Shown one piece after another: positions 25,640 through 35,208 of a stretch of 64,000 nt of DNA. Below the pieces are notes generated by a model. It ran no database searches and was not told the DNA's origin. It was given only the letters and a program-made list of their open reading frames with translations. The DNA comes from Thermoplasmata archaeon (GTDB lineage: Archaea > Thermoplasmatota > Thermoplasmata > Thermoplasmatales > GCA-001856825). Position 1 is the stretch's first letter. Each line of letters begins with the position of its first letter. The DNA lies in NCBI GenBank assembly GCA_021792255.1, contig JAJYUZ010000001.1, forward strand, positions 186,001 to 250,000, written 5' to 3'. The position numbers and the translations under genes were made by a program.

Positions 25640-26578
25640 TCAGGGATACCTCTCGACAGACTTGATTTCCAGCTGTGATTCTTGAAATTCATCGTCCTTT
25701 ATTTTCCCTATAGATTTGAAAAACGAATCCAGACTACTCTTCTCGAAAATCATCGTCACTTTGGATTTCTCTCCCGATATTTCGACGTCATAATTGAACG
25801 GCAAGTCCACATCGGACATCTTGTATGGGTCGATCAGGATTCCTTGCTCGGGAACAATGGCGTGGTACACCTTTGATCCAGATTCGGTCTTGTGGATCAA
25901 CTTGAATTCCTTTGTTTGTTTTTGGAGAAGGCTCTCCCACTCGGGGAATTCGTTGTCCATTTCGTAGAATACGTCGAGGAACCCAGACTTGTCTACACTT
26001 CTTACGGAAATCTTTGCCTTGAAATTCTTGTCGGACTTAGCGTACTTTAGGGTGAAGGAATTGGTCGGTATTACGTAGAAAACGAGCTTCTTCATTTCCC
26101 ATCCTTTCTCATTTTCTAGTAGCCAGTTCTTATCGTTACGTACTGGTCCCAAATAGTCTATGCTGAAAAAGTCTCTTTTTTCTGAGTCCTTGAAGACGAT
26201 TCTCTGAAGGTCAGACGAAGACTTGAAGAACTTAATCCTAAGAATTACATCCCCTTCTGTGACAAAGATAGGAACATCAATCAACGCATTGTTCACCTTC
26301 AAGAGTGAGTCTATCATATCGCAGACATAACATTCCTCTCCGACCTCGATAGAGACTCCGGCCTTCCTATCCACGAACTCAAATCCCCTTGACCTGATGG
26401 CTTTTCTGAGTTCGTCCATCGCTTTCCCCTCTCTGAGATAAGTCACAACGGCCTCGGTCTTCTTTCCCCTCTTATAAAAGTTCAGATAACCATTGAAACC
26501 ATAAACCCTTGAAAAGTAGCTAATAGGCGACCTCATGTCCTGAAATCTAACAACCATTTCACTATCAAATTCTACCAT
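25640..26578 (-). CDS. hypothetical protein, 312 residues
   Basis: Not recognised. The sequence alternates short strands and helices without membrane segments. A VGEECYVCDMIDSLLKV segment near residue 77 has a CxxC, which could bind metal if paired with another site. The N-terminal 35 residues (VVRFQDMRSPISYFSRV) recall ligand-sensing or activator N-domains of archaeal regulators, but no helix-turn-helix is visible at the C-terminus. It is monocistronic, reading away from a 345-bp intergenic region. Confidence 0.6.
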   Translation of the reverse strand: MVEFDSEMVVRFQDMRSPISYFSRVYGFNGYLNFYKRGKKTEAVVTYLREGKAMDELRKAIRSRGFEFVDRKAGVSIEVGEECYVCDMIDSLLKVNNALIDVPIFVTEGDVILRIKFFKSSSDLQRIVFKDSEKRDFFSIDYLGPVRNDKNWLLENEKGWEMKKLVFYVIPTNSFTLKYAKSDKNFKAKISVRSVDKSGFLDVFYEMDNEFPEWESLLQKQTKEFKLIHKTESGSKVYHAIVPEQGILIDPYKMSDVDLPFNYDVEISGEKSKVTMIFEKSSLDSFFKSIGKIKDDEFQESQLEIKSVERYP

Positions 26579-26923
26579 ATAGGGTGTCAGAGTTTCTTTA
26601 ATTTAAAATTTTCTGGTTCAAGTCATTGTCATCTTTCGGTCGATTCATTAAACTTGCAAATTTATGTTCCCGGCGACGATTATTGCCTCGACCCAGAATC
26701 TGAATAGAGGTTACCCTTAGAGTGATCTCAGAAGCTACCGCCAGACGTCGTCTAATAGATTTAACCACAAATTTCATAAATATATAAATGGTATTATGAT
26801 GTATAAAACTGGCTATCCACCTAATTACGCTGTGAAAAATCCAAAGTAAAATTATGACTTCTAAACTTGAATGACTAAGTTTATAAGCTTTTTTGTACTT
26901 ACATGAAAGTCAAGTGACGCAGT
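26579..26923. other. 345-bp intergenic region with two promoter-like elements
   Basis: A strong AT-rich box (ataaatatataaat near 26777-26790) precedes a 17-codon ATG frame (MMYKTGYPPNYAVKNPK), and a second TATA-like box (gtttataagc, 26879-26889) precedes the gene at 26924. No tRNA or structured RNA was recognised. The region also holds the promoter for the minus-strand gene ending at 26578. Confidence 0.35.
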
Positions 26924-27340
26924 ATGACGCTGGTAGAACAATCATTTACTGTTGGACCTATTACCGTTGATCTAATGGCAAAGGCAATCTCAAATGGGAT
27001 GAGTAGGCGAAGCAAAAGGATGAGCGAACAAGAAGCTTATGATATCGCTTTTCACGTCCTCAATTTCTTTGGTTATAGCAGGTATGTTATAGACAACATG
27101 CTGGAGCCAGAAGACAGAGATGCGTTCTACATGCTAGAGGATCTTGGAATCCTGGACACGGAAAGAGAAGAAACGACTCTATTCGATGGCAGGGAATGGA
27201 GGATCCATTACTGGTTGATAAGGCCAGAAAATGTCAGAAGGCTCGCTTACAACAACGACATCAAGACTGAGGACGTAGTCTCGAGCGAGTCATTGATTTA
27301 TGACGGGCTTCCAGATGACGTCTGGAAAATGAAGCTTTAG
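26924..27340 (+). CDS. archaeal hypothetical protein upstream of ABCE1
   Basis: 138 residues, predominantly helical: an EAYDIAFHVLNFFGYSRYVIDNML helix pair, then MLEDLGILDTEREETTLFDGREWRIHYW, which reads like a winged-helix with its beta hairpin, and an acidic C-terminus. It may belong to an uncharacterised Thermoplasmata family (perhaps DUF6015, uncertain). It ends 6 bp before the ABCE1 gene and shares its transcript, so a role in translation or ribosome recycling is plausible but unproven. A TATA box lies about 40 nt upstream. Confidence 0.6.
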   Translation: MTLVEQSFTVGPITVDLMAKAISNGMSRRSKRMSEQEAYDIAFHVLNFFGYSRYVIDNMLEPEDRDAFYMLEDLGILDTEREETTLFDGREWRIHYWLIRPENVRRLAYNNDIKTEDVVSSESLIYDGLPDDVWKMKL

Positions 27341-27346
27341 ATCCAG

Positions 27347-29101
27347 ATGCACGTAGCAGTTATTGACTTTGATAAGTGTCACTTTAAAAAATGTCGGCAA
27401 GAATGCCAATTTTACTGTCCTCCGGTAAGAAACGAAATCATGGCCGTAGATTTCACGGAATCGGGTTATCCCCAGATACACGAAGACCTCTGTATAGGTT
27501 GCGGAATCTGCGCTCACCGATGCCCTTACGAAGCAATAAAGATAATTGGGGTACCAGAGAGGGAAAGCGGAAAAGAAGTCCACCGCTATGGAACAAATGG
27601 GTTCGTCTTGTATGGTCTTCCCTCTCTCGAAATGAAGGGTGTCGTCGGGATCCTAGGACAGAATGGGATGGGTAAGTCTACTATATTGAACATCTTAAAT
27701 GGAACTCTGACCCCCAATTTCGCAAAATCCGAGGGGAACAAAGAGGAGGTTCTGGAAAATTATAAAGGAACCTACCTCGGCGAATACCTTAGTAAGGTCT
27801 ATGCAGATAAGATTCGAATATCCCTAAAACCACAATACGTTGATTCAATTTCAAGACATTTTACTGGCCAAGTAAGTGATCTCCTGAAGCAGTACGGTGA
27901 CGGAGCTAAAAGTAAGCTTGAGGAAATGGGAATCGGAGGGATCTTCCACAAGGATGTGAGATATCTTTCCGGAGGAGAGTTACAGCAACTTGCCATATGC
28001 GCTGCACTGTTGAAGGCTGCAGACCTATACTTCTTTGACGAACCTTCTTCTTACCTCGACATTTCTCAGAGGTTGAAGATAGCTGGAATCCTGCGTAAAC
28101 TCTCGGAAACAAAGAAGGTAGTCGTGGTGGAACACGATCTTGCCATTCTGGACTTTATGACAGATTATATCTATTTGACGTACGGAGAGGCAAGAGGCTA
28201 CGGGATTGTGAGCAACTCGTACTCCACTAGACAAGCCATAAATACGTACCTGGGCGGGTACATAAAACAGGAGAATATGAAATTTAGAGACTACGAAATA
28301 AAGTTCTCTAAGAAACCCCCCGAACTAGATAAAAGTCTGGTCTCTTTCGTCAACTGGAGCACCTTGACGAAGGGCTTTGATAATTTTAATCTTAGTACAG
28401 AGCCTGGAGAACTGAGGCACGGACAGGTCGTTGGAGTCATAGGTCCCAACTCGACAGGCAAATCCACGTTCGTAAAGATGGTTGCTGGGGAGCTAACTCC
28501 TGACAGCGGTTCTATTACGAATTCTGTCAAGACCTCTTTCAAGCCACAGAGTCCGGAGTCCGATTACCAGATTCCGGTGTTGGAATTTCTCGAAAAGAGT
28601 CTGGGAGACAGGGTTGCTGAAAACCAATTCAAGAATGACGTCATGCGTCCACTCAATCTAGAGAGCCTAGGCGATACACTAGTTTCGGAGCTCTCTGGGG
28701 GAGATCTTCAGAAGGTATACATAGCCAAAACTCTCGGAAAGGAGGCTGACGTCTACATACTTGATGAACCATCCGCCTATCTAGATGCAGACCAGAGAAT
28801 GATTGTGGCCAGAATGATAAAGAGATTTGCAGAAAACAACAAAAATGCGGTAATGGTAGTCGACCACGACATATATTTTATCGATCTCATTTCCACATCC
28901 TTGATAGTATTCGCGGGAGAGGGAGGGAAGTACGGAAAGTCATACGGACCGCTGAATTTGAAAGACGGAATGAATCTCTTTCTTAAGAACCTAAACATAA
29001 CTTTTAGAAGGGACGAAAATACTCAAAGACCCAGGATCAACAAACCCGACTCAAGACTTGATAAGGAACAAAGAAAGATCGGGGAATACTATTATTACTA
29101 G
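27347..29101 (+). CDS. ABCE1/Rli1 ribosome recycling ATPase
   Basis: 584 residues. Two [4Fe-4S] clusters open the protein: C-x4-C-x3-C-x3-C in CHFKKCRQECQFYC and the ferredoxin-type CIGCGICAHRCP. Two ABC domains follow: Walker A GQNGMGKST (near 103) with signature YLSGGELQQ and FFDEPSSYLD; second Walker A GPNSTGKST (near 367) with ELSGGDLQK and ILDEPSAYLD. It splits post-termination ribosomes into subunits with aRF1/Pelota in the cytoplasm. The hinge elements appear complete. It is the second gene after a helical hypothetical protein. Confidence 0.96.
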   Translation: MHVAVIDFDKCHFKKCRQECQFYCPPVRNEIMAVDFTESGYPQIHEDLCIGCGICAHRCPYEAIKIIGVPERESGKEVHRYGTNGFVLYGLPSLEMKGVVGILGQNGMGKSTILNILNGTLTPNFAKSEGNKEEVLENYKGTYLGEYLSKVYADKIRISLKPQYVDSISRHFTGQVSDLLKQYGDGAKSKLEEMGIGGIFHKDVRYLSGGELQQLAICAALLKAADLYFFDEPSSYLDISQRLKIAGILRKLSETKKVVVVEHDLAILDFMTDYIYLTYGEARGYGIVSNSYSTRQAINTYLGGYIKQENMKFRDYEIKFSKKPPELDKSLVSFVNWSTLTKGFDNFNLSTEPGELRHGQVVGVIGPNSTGKSTFVKMVAGELTPDSGSITNSVKTSFKPQSPESDYQIPVLEFLEKSLGDRVAENQFKNDVMRPLNLESLGDTLVSELSGGDLQKVYIAKTLGKEADVYILDEPSAYLDADQRMIVARMIKRFAENNKNAVMVVDHDIYFIDLISTSLIVFAGEGGKYGKSYGPLNLKDGMNLFLKNLNITFRRDENTQRPRINKPDSRLDKEQRKIGEYYYY

Positions 29102-29242
29102 ACTCAGGAAATGCCGTAGAGGTGTAATTATTCGCAGGATGGTAGTCTTGTCTGTAGAATTACTCTAATTTGTAACACTATTTTCTCAGATTTCTAAAGT
29201 TCCTTTTCACTCTAAACTCTGTTCAACAGATAGTCGTGAGAC

Positions 29243-29289
29243 TTAAAAAAATTATAATAACAATCAGGGTCTAACCAAGAGGTGATTGA
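29243..29289 (+). promoter_or_regulatory. promoter and ribosome site of the thiolase-like/DUF35 operon
   Basis: An AT-rich box (cttaaaaaaattataataac, about 29242-29261) is followed by GAGGTGAT at 29279-29286, which sits about 4 nt before the TTG start at 29290 and decides that start. Confidence 0.45.
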
Positions 29290-30582
29290 TTGGCAAGAAA
29301 AGTAGCAGCAGTGGCTGGAGGACTGACGTATTTTTCAAAAGCGAGAAGGGATAAAACTCAGGAAGAACTTGCTGCTGAGGCGGCGAGGATGGCGTTGTTT
29401 GATAATGACATCGACTTAGGAAAAGACGAAATTGACGGTACCATAGTTTCTTATTTTTCAGACCATTTTGAGAACCAATTACTGTTTGGTTCTATCATTC
29501 AAGATTATCTAGGCTTCAACCCAAAGCCCTCGGTTAGAATAGAGGGTGGAGGCGCTACTGGTGGACTGGCAGTAAGAGATGCATATGCGCACGTCGCATC
29601 AGGTCTGCTAGATGTCGCGATGGTGATTGGTTTTGAGAAGATGTCAGAAGTAAATACAGCGAAGGGAAATGAGTTCATAGCGCTCGCTTCAGATACCGAC
29701 TGGGACTTTCCTATCGGCGGCTTTTATAGCGGATATTATGCATTGATGGCAAGAAGACACATGGAAGAATTTGGAACGACAGAAGAACAGATGGCCATGG
29801 TAGCAGTCAAGAACAGGAACAACGCTCAGCACAACAAATTTGCCCAAACAAATCCCAAGATGAATCCATTCGGGATGAAAGACGGTGGGAAGATAACGGT
29901 TGATGACGTTCTTAAGTCTCCCTATGTTGCTTTCCCGCTAAAGAGACTAGATATATGTCTCATGAGCGACGGGGCTGCCGTTCTGATCTTAGCATCTGAA
30001 GAGAAAGCTAAAAAGATTACGGATACGCCCATCTGGATAACTGGAACGGGTGCTGGAACAGACGCAATGAGGGCTGGTGATAGACCTAGGACACTGGCTG
30101 GTGTGCCTATCCTACCCCACGAAAATAAGCAATGGTATAAGAAACTGGAATACCCCGGAGTTCACTCGTTCAGAGCTGGAAGGGAATCCGCAAGGCAGGC
30201 TTACAAGATGGCAGGGATTACCAACCCTCTAAAACAGTTAGACGCAATAGAACTTCACGATGCCTATACCAGTAGTGAGATCCAGACCTACGAAGACCTT
30301 GGACTTGCCAAATACGGTGAAGGCGGAAAGCTCGTAGAAGATGGTGTGACTGCAATTAACGGAGATCTACCAGTAAATCCTTCTGGCGGTCTGATAGGTA
30401 CGATGCACGCCGTAGGAGCAACGGGAGTAATGCAGGCAGTGGAGATGTTCTGGCAGTTGCAGGGAGTCGCAGGAAAATTCCACGGATCAGATAAGACCCA
30501 GGTGAAGAATGCAGAGAGGGGCCTGATACACTCTCACGCAGGAACAGGTACCTACGTAACTGCATCAATAATGGAGAGGTGA
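29290..30582 (+). CDS. thiolase-superfamily protein (SCP-x/DUF35-associated type), nucleophile Cys missing
   Basis: 430 residues starting at TTG. The thiolase fold is clear: GGATGGLAVRDAYAHV, LHDAYTSSE with the catalytic His region, NPSGGLIGTMHAVGATGVM, and a final HAGTGTYVTASI. Relatives in archaea work with HMG-CoA synthase and a DUF35 protein to make HMG-CoA for isoprenoid lipids. Odd: where active thiolases have the acyl-accepting Cys (xCASG), this protein has Gly-Ala-Thr-Gly, and the usual C-terminal Cys is also absent. It may be a non-condensing or regulatory thiolase homologue, or use another chemistry. It is coupled to the DUF35 gene by GAGGTGA at its stop. Confidence 0.85.
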   Translation: MARKVAAVAGGLTYFSKARRDKTQEELAAEAARMALFDNDIDLGKDEIDGTIVSYFSDHFENQLLFGSIIQDYLGFNPKPSVRIEGGGATGGLAVRDAYAHVASGLLDVAMVIGFEKMSEVNTAKGNEFIALASDTDWDFPIGGFYSGYYALMARRHMEEFGTTEEQMAMVAVKNRNNAQHNKFAQTNPKMNPFGMKDGGKITVDDVLKSPYVAFPLKRLDICLMSDGAAVLILASEEKAKKITDTPIWITGTGAGTDAMRAGDRPRTLAGVPILPHENKQWYKKLEYPGVHSFRAGRESARQAYKMAGITNPLKQLDAIELHDAYTSSEIQTYEDLGLAKYGEGGKLVEDGVTAINGDLPVNPSGGLIGTMHAVGATGVMQAVEMFWQLQGVAGKFHGSDKTQVKNAERGLIHSHAGTGTYVTASIMER

Positions 30583-30587
30583 TAAAA

Positions 30588-31034
30588 ATGACAGAAGTTT
30601 ATTCGATGGACCCTTTGATAATCAAGACACCGTACGAAATGTCCTACAAACACTCTTACGGGAAGACAAGCAAGTTCTTTACCTCGCTTTCTGCAGGTAA
30701 GTTAATGGCTACTAGATGCGATCACTGCAAGTTCACATTCCTACCACCCAGGGCAGACTGTCCCTACTGTTTGGCAGAGACGAAATGGGTAGAGATTTCT
30801 GGGAAGGGGATTGTGCACACTTTTTCCACACTGTACTTCTCAGGAGAGAAGTTTCTTAAGGATTTGCCATTCCAACTTGTCTATGTTGAACTGGAAGGAG
30901 TGGACACTCTCTTCCTCACAAGGCTAAAGATCAAAGACAAGAACAGCACAAAGATCGGAATGAAGATAAAGATGAAGATCTCCCGAGAACCAGAGTGGAG
31001 GTCATCGGACGTCTGGGCAGAGCCGGAAGATTGA
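30588..31034 (+). CDS. DUF35 OB-fold and zinc-ribbon acyl-CoA-associated protein
   Basis: 148 residues from the ATG at 30588, which has GAGGTGA just upstream; the GTG at 30579 is less likely. Two CxxC pairs (CDHCKF near 44 and CPYC near 59) form the rubredoxin-like zinc ribbon and the following ISGKGIVHTFSTLYF begins the OB-fold. DUF35 proteins are small subunits that bridge thiolase and HMG-CoA synthase in archaea and bind acyl chains. Here the partner is the upstream thiolase-like gene; no HMG-CoA synthase gene is in the window. A hairpin-plus-T-run terminator follows. Confidence 0.9.
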   Translation: MTEVYSMDPLIIKTPYEMSYKHSYGKTSKFFTSLSAGKLMATRCDHCKFTFLPPRADCPYCLAETKWVEISGKGIVHTFSTLYFSGEKFLKDLPFQLVYVELEGVDTLFLTRLKIKDKNSTKIGMKIKMKISREPEWRSSDVWAEPED

Positions 31035-31038
31035 ATAG

Positions 31039-31070
31039 GAGGTTTTTAAGAACCTCTCTCTTATTTTTTT
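31039..31070 (+). terminator. hairpin terminator after the DUF35 gene
   Basis: GAGGTT (31039-31044) pairs with AACCTC (31051-31056) across a 6-nt loop, followed by a T-rich run (31061-31070). Confidence 0.6.
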
Positions 31071-31149
31071 AACAGTCTAGAGTGCGACGTCCGAAAGGTG
31101 AGATTCTGTTCCTATCGTTTTGAGATGAGGGTTCTCTGGACTATCGTCT

Positions 31150-32805
31150 TCACTGGACGCATGGAGCTTTGAACCTGACTCCTTTTTTGATAAGATCGAT
31201 AGACCTTTCGTAACCCGCATCGGCGTGCCTAAGCACTCCCATTCCGGGATCTGCGTTGAGAACTCTCTTGATCCTATCTTCAGCTCTGGATGTACCATCG
31301 GCCACTATCACGAAGCCAGAGTGAATAGAGTTGCCGATCCCAGTCCCGCCACCATGATGAATAGAGACCCAGCTCGCCCCCGATATCGCATTGAGCATCG
31401 CATTTAGTATTGGCCAGTCTGCGATCGCATCGCTTCCGTCTTTCATTTTTTCCGTCTCTCTGTATGGAGACGCGACACTCCCTGTGTCGTGATGGTCCCT
31501 CCCGATTGCAACTGGTGCAGTCAGAATTCCTTCTTTGACCATCCTGTTGATCATCAGGCCTATCTCTTCCCTCTGTCCGTATTTGGCATAGCATATGCGT
31601 GCCGGGAGCCCCTGGAAATGAATCCTCTCCTTGGCTAGTTTTATCCACTTTATCAGGTGGGAGTCTTCCTTAAAATTCTTGATTATCTCGTCGTCTATCC
31701 TGAATATGTCATTTGGGTCCCCAGACAACGCAAGCCATCTGAATGGCCCAGAACCTATTTCGAAGAGTTCCCTGATATAAGCGGGTACGTACCCAGGTAT
31801 GTCGAATGCATTCTTCAGTCCTCCCTCTACCGCACGCCCCCTCAGATTGTTTCCATAATCGAATGTGCTTGAGCCATGATCCTTGAACCACAGTATGGCC
31901 TTCGTTTCCTTCACTATCGATTTATAGACGGCGCTCTTGTATGCCTCTGGATCCTCTTTCCTAAACTTCTCTGCGGTTTGGACATCATATCCCTCGGGAA
32001 TGTAACCGACGTTCAGGTCGTGTGCTGCCGTTTGATCAGAAACTATGTCAGGTACGATTTTCCTGTTCACGAGCTCGTCATAGATTGTCGCTGCATTTCC
32101 GAGTAGACCTATTGAAAGACTTTTGCCAGTTGCGAGAGCCTCGTCCTTCATCTTGACGGCTTCGTCCAGAGACTCGGTAAAGGTGTTGAGATACTTATCT
32201 CTCAGCCTCCTGTTGATCTTCTCTTTATCCACTTCTACTATTATTCCCACACCTTCATTCATAGTTATTGCGAGCGGTTGTGCCCCACCCATTTCACCTA
32301 GCCCGGAGGATAAGAACCACTTGTTTTTAAGAGTGTCCTTTTTGAACTCTTTTCTTGCGAGTGCTGAAAGGGTTTCGTAAGTTCCCTGCAACACTCCCTG
32401 TGTACCAATATATATCCAAGAACCGGCAGTCATTTGACCAAACATCGTCAGGCCCTTTCTTTCCAGTTCCCAGAATACATCATCTGTTGCCCATTTGGGC
32501 ACTATTTGCGCGTTCACTATCAGAACTCTCGGACTCGTCTCTGTAGTCTTAAAGACACCGACCGGTTTTCCAGACTGTATCAGCAGAGTTTCGTTGTTCT
32601 CGAGCAGTTTAAGATTCTGCACGATTTTATCATAAGCTTCCCAGTTTCTTGCTGCTTTACCTTTTCCACCATAGACAATAAGATTCGCTGGGTCTTTAGC
32701 GACCATTGGATCTAGATTATTCATGAGTAGTCTAAGTGCGGCCTCTTGCTCCCATCCTTTCGTGTTGAGGCTTGACCCCCTAGGTGCGTGAATTTCCTTG
32801 ATCAT
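31150..32805 (-). CDS. hutU: urocanate hydratase
   Basis: 551 residues, the full family length. It converts urocanate to imidazolone propionate with NAD as an electrophilic cofactor. Diagnostic segments: [11 protein letters not shown] near the N-terminus, [15 protein letters not shown] (NAD loop) and [15 protein letters not shown] near the C-terminus. This is step two of histidine degradation; hutH, hutI and hutG are not in the window, so the other steps lie elsewhere. Histidine breakdown fits a peptide-scavenging heterotroph. The gene is monocistronic-looking. Confidence 0.95.
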   Translation of the reverse strand: MIKEIHAPRGSSLNTKGWEQEAALRLLMNNLDPMVAKDPANLIVYGGKGKAARNWEAYDKIVQNLKLLENNETLLIQSGKPVGVFKTTETSPRVLIVNAQIVPKWATDDVFWELERKGLTMFGQMTAGSWIYIGTQGVLQGTYETLSALARKEFKKDTLKNKWFLSSGLGEMGGAQPLAITMNEGVGIIVEVDKEKINRRLRDKYLNTFTESLDEAVKMKDEALATGKSLSIGLLGNAATIYDELVNRKIVPDIVSDQTAAHDLNVGYIPEGYDVQTAEKFRKEDPEAYKSAVYKSIVKETKAILWFKDHGSSTFDYGNNLRGRAVEGGLKNAFDIPGYVPAYIRELFEIGSGPFRWLALSGDPNDIFRIDDEIIKNFKEDSHLIKWIKLAKERIHFQGLPARICYAKYGQREEIGLMINRMVKEGILTAPVAIGRDHHDTGSVASPYRETEKMKDGSDAIADWPILNAMLNAISGASWVSIHHGGGTGIGNSIHSGFVIVADGTSRAEDRIKRVLNADPGMGVLRHADAGYERSIDLIKKGVRFKAPCVQ

Positions 32806-32845
32806 AGTTCCGTATAGTCTGTTTAATTATTAAGAATGTCGAATG

Positions 32846-32890
32846 CAATAGTCGCGGTTAAACTGCGTACTACAGGCGATCGGACTATTG
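32846..32890. repeat. long inverted repeat between hutU and the 3-hydroxyacyl-CoA dehydrogenase gene
   Basis: CAATAGTC (32846-32853) and GACTATTG (32883-32890) are a perfect 8-bp inverted repeat separated by 29 nt, within which a smaller GCGG...CTGC hairpin can form. It lies upstream of hutU and downstream of the dehydrogenase gene; it may be an operator or a terminator stem. Confidence 0.35.
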
Positions 32891-32939
32891 AAATTATTTT
32901 GCCAGGGGCATTGATTTGGCTACTCTCCCTGTTCCCCTT

Positions 32940-33776
32940 CTAGTACTTGTAAAAACCCTCTCCACTCTTTCTACCCAGCTTTCCTGCTTCCACCATTTTC
33001 CTTAAAATGGGAGCTGCTCTGAATTTGGGATCCTTGTAAGAGTTGTACATGATGTCCATTATGTTTACGACAGTATCCCAGCCAATGAGATCCCCTAGCG
33101 TAAGTGGTCCCATTGGGAAGTTTCCACCAAGCTTGAGCGCCTTGTCTATGTCCTCTTTAGACGCCAGTCCTTCTGAATATTCAAACGCCCCCTCGTTGAC
33201 GAGCATTGCAATCACTCTCGTGGTTACGAAACCCGGCGAATCATTAACCACGACGAATTCTTTTCCTACGCTCTTCGCAAATTCAATTGCCCGATCAACT
33301 GCCTGTTGAGAAGTCTTAACTCCCTTTATGAGTTCTATCAGGTTCATCAGGGCGACCGGATTGAAAAAATGGATTCCCAGAAATCTCGATGGATCTTTGA
33401 GGCTGGCGCCAAGAGCAGTTATGCTTATCGAAGATGTGTTGGAAGAGATTATTGAATCTGGCGAAACGATCGATTCAATCTTCTTGAAGAATTCGATTTT
33501 CTCCTTTTGGTTCTCCACCACTGCTTCTATGACGATATCGCAACCGGAAAACTCCTTCAAATCGTCTGCGTAAACTATCCTCGATAAGATCTTTCCTTTA
33601 TCCTGGTTTATCACTTTCTTTTCAATCAGTTTGTCCAGACTTTTTCCCATTGAGACAACTGCCCTGTCGTAAAATGCCTTACTTACGTCAGTCACAATTA
33701 CGTCGTGTCCGGATGTTGCTGAGAGTTGTGCAATACCAGACCCCATTATGCCCAATCCAATTACACCTATTTTCAT
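32940..33776 (-). CDS. 3-hydroxyacyl-CoA dehydrogenase (3-hydroxybutyryl-CoA type)
   Basis: 278 residues. The NAD loop GVIGLGIMGSGIAQ is at the N-terminus; SNTSSISIT, HFFNPVALMNLIEL (catalytic His) and NDSPGFVTTRV are the dehydrogenase signatures; the C-terminal domain includes FPMGPLTLGDLIGWD. It oxidises 3-hydroxyacyl-CoA to 3-ketoacyl-CoA in the cytoplasm. Translation starts directly after the stop of the preceding thiolase gene, so the two enzymes make consecutive beta-oxidation (or reverse) steps. No hydratase is adjacent. Confidence 0.95.
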   Translation of the reverse strand: MKIGVIGLGIMGSGIAQLSATSGHDVIVTDVSKAFYDRAVVSMGKSLDKLIEKKVINQDKGKILSRIVYADDLKEFSGCDIVIEAVVENQKEKIEFFKKIESIVSPDSIISSNTSSISITALGASLKDPSRFLGIHFFNPVALMNLIELIKGVKTSQQAVDRAIEFAKSVGKEFVVVNDSPGFVTTRVIAMLVNEGAFEYSEGLASKEDIDKALKLGGNFPMGPLTLGDLIGWDTVVNIMDIMYNSYKDPKFRAAPILRKMVEAGKLGRKSGEGFYKY

Positions 33777-34937
33777 TTAAATCGCCTCTATCGCCATTGA
33801 ATAAGCTCCTCCGCCACCATGGCAAATGGTCGCAAGTCCTCTTCCCATCCGGAGATCTTCTAATTCTCTAAGCAGCGTAAGAACTATTCTGGCTCCTGAT
33901 GCTCCAAGAGGGTGCCCCAGAGCTATTGCCCCTCCTCTAATGTTGAACTTATTCCAATCTAGCCCAAGACCATCTCTCACTGCAAGAGAAGCAACTGAGA
34001 AGGCCTCGTTGTGCTCGACCAGGTCAAAGTCGCCAATTTTCATACCGATCCTCTTGAGTAGGTTGTTCACGGAAGGAACTGGTGCGTAAGGAAAATCGGA
34101 AGGATCCATTGACGTAGTATCAAATCCAATAATTTTGATTTTCTTTTCCAAGGAATTTTGGTGGATGAAATCTTCGTTCGCCAGTACTAGAGCAGTCGCT
34201 CCATCTGTAAGCTGAGAAGAGTTTCCTGCGGTCAGTACCCCGTCTGGGGTAAATGCCGGCTTAAGACCAGTCATGATCTCCTGGTTCGTTTCTCTTATTC
34301 CCTCGTCTATGTCAAAACCCTTCACTGGAACAATTTCTTTTCTAAAATAACCATTCTTCGTCGATTCGGAAGCTCTTCTGTAACTTTCAAGTGCATACTC
34401 GTCTGCCATCTCTCTCGTTATGTTATGGCTCCTCGCCCAGTCATCGGATATAGCTCCCATGTGCTTGTTGTACTTGAAGTCCCACAGGCCATCTTTTATC
34501 ATGGAATCCATTACAGGCCTCGACGCGTTTACTCCTTTGTTCTCTCTCCGGAAACTGGAATCGAGAAGAAATGGTGCATTGCTCATGCTTTCCATTCCCC
34601 CTACGACCATAACGTCCCTTTGTCCCATCTTGATCTGATAATATGCATTTGCTATAGCGAGCATACCAGAGGCGCATACCATGTTTACCGTCGATCCTGA
34701 AACTTCAACAGGAATTCCGGCCGCTATGGCAGCCTGCCTAGCTGGGTCCTGCCCAAGACCCGCTTCTATGACATTGCCCATCACGACCTCTTGTATCTTT
34801 GAAGGTTCAATGCCTGCATCTTGGATAGAAGCTCGTATGGCGACAGCACCAAGATCTATGGCACTATATCCAGCCAGGGCCTTTCCATACTTGCCTAATG
34901 GAGTTCTCTTTCCACCAATAATGAAAACGTCTACCAT
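33777..34937 (-). CDS. acetyl-CoA C-acetyltransferase (thiolase)
   Basis: 386 residues, a canonical biosynthetic/degradative thiolase. The acyl-accepting Cys lies in NMVCASGML near residue 88; the His region is EHNEAFSVA near 312; the His-Gly motif is GHPLGASGARI; and the second Cys is in TICHGGGGAYS close to the end. All catalytic residues are present, in contrast with the thiolase-like protein at 29290. With the dehydrogenase behind it, it forms a fatty acid or C4-CoA module. The start is ATG at 34937. Confidence 0.95.
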   Translation of the reverse strand: MVDVFIIGGKRTPLGKYGKALAGYSAIDLGAVAIRASIQDAGIEPSKIQEVVMGNVIEAGLGQDPARQAAIAAGIPVEVSGSTVNMVCASGMLAIANAYYQIKMGQRDVMVVGGMESMSNAPFLLDSSFRRENKGVNASRPVMDSMIKDGLWDFKYNKHMGAISDDWARSHNITREMADEYALESYRRASESTKNGYFRKEIVPVKGFDIDEGIRETNQEIMTGLKPAFTPDGVLTAGNSSQLTDGATALVLANEDFIHQNSLEKKIKIIGFDTTSMDPSDFPYAPVPSVNNLLKRIGMKIGDFDLVEHNEAFSVASLAVRDGLGLDWNKFNIRGGAIALGHPLGASGARIVLTLLRELEDLRMGRGLATICHGGGGAYSMAIEAI

Positions 34938-35091
34938 ATTAGATCCCTCTACAAGATTCAGTAATGACTTTCATTTGTTTGATAAATCGAGAGTTGTCAA
35001 CAAGATCAGCATAGAGCTTCAACTGAATCTATTCCTGATTTTTTACTGAAATAAAAGCATTTAGCGGTCTATCGCAGATGTTCATTAATTG

Positions 35092-35202
35092 TCAAGGCAT
35101 TTGGTCGACCGGTTCGTCCAGTCTGTAGACAATCTTGATCCCGAATTCTTCTTGATTTAAGTTGGTTTTAAGAAGGAATGCGACAACAGCCACTGTGCTC
35201 AT
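35092..35202 (-). CDS. possible 36-residue ORF in the thiolase-ligase gap
   Basis: ATG at 35202 to TGA at 35092. The sequence starts MSTVAVVAFLLKTN and ends FGIKIVYRLDEP-VDQMP. The frame has ordinary codon choice but no convincing ribosome site and no known family. It may be a small protein or chance. Confidence 0.25.
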   Translation of the reverse strand: MSTVAVVAFLLKTNLNQEEFGIKIVYRLDEPVDQMP

Positions 35203-35208
35203 GATTTT

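Noticed and set aside
26615..26624. GGTTCAAGTC, a tRNA T-loop-like string
   Set aside because: No acceptor, D or anticodon stem can be built from the flanking AT-rich sequence.
31280..31648. 122-residue minus-strand ORF within hutU
   Set aside because: Alternate frame of urocanase with improbable composition (Arg, Gln and Cys rich).
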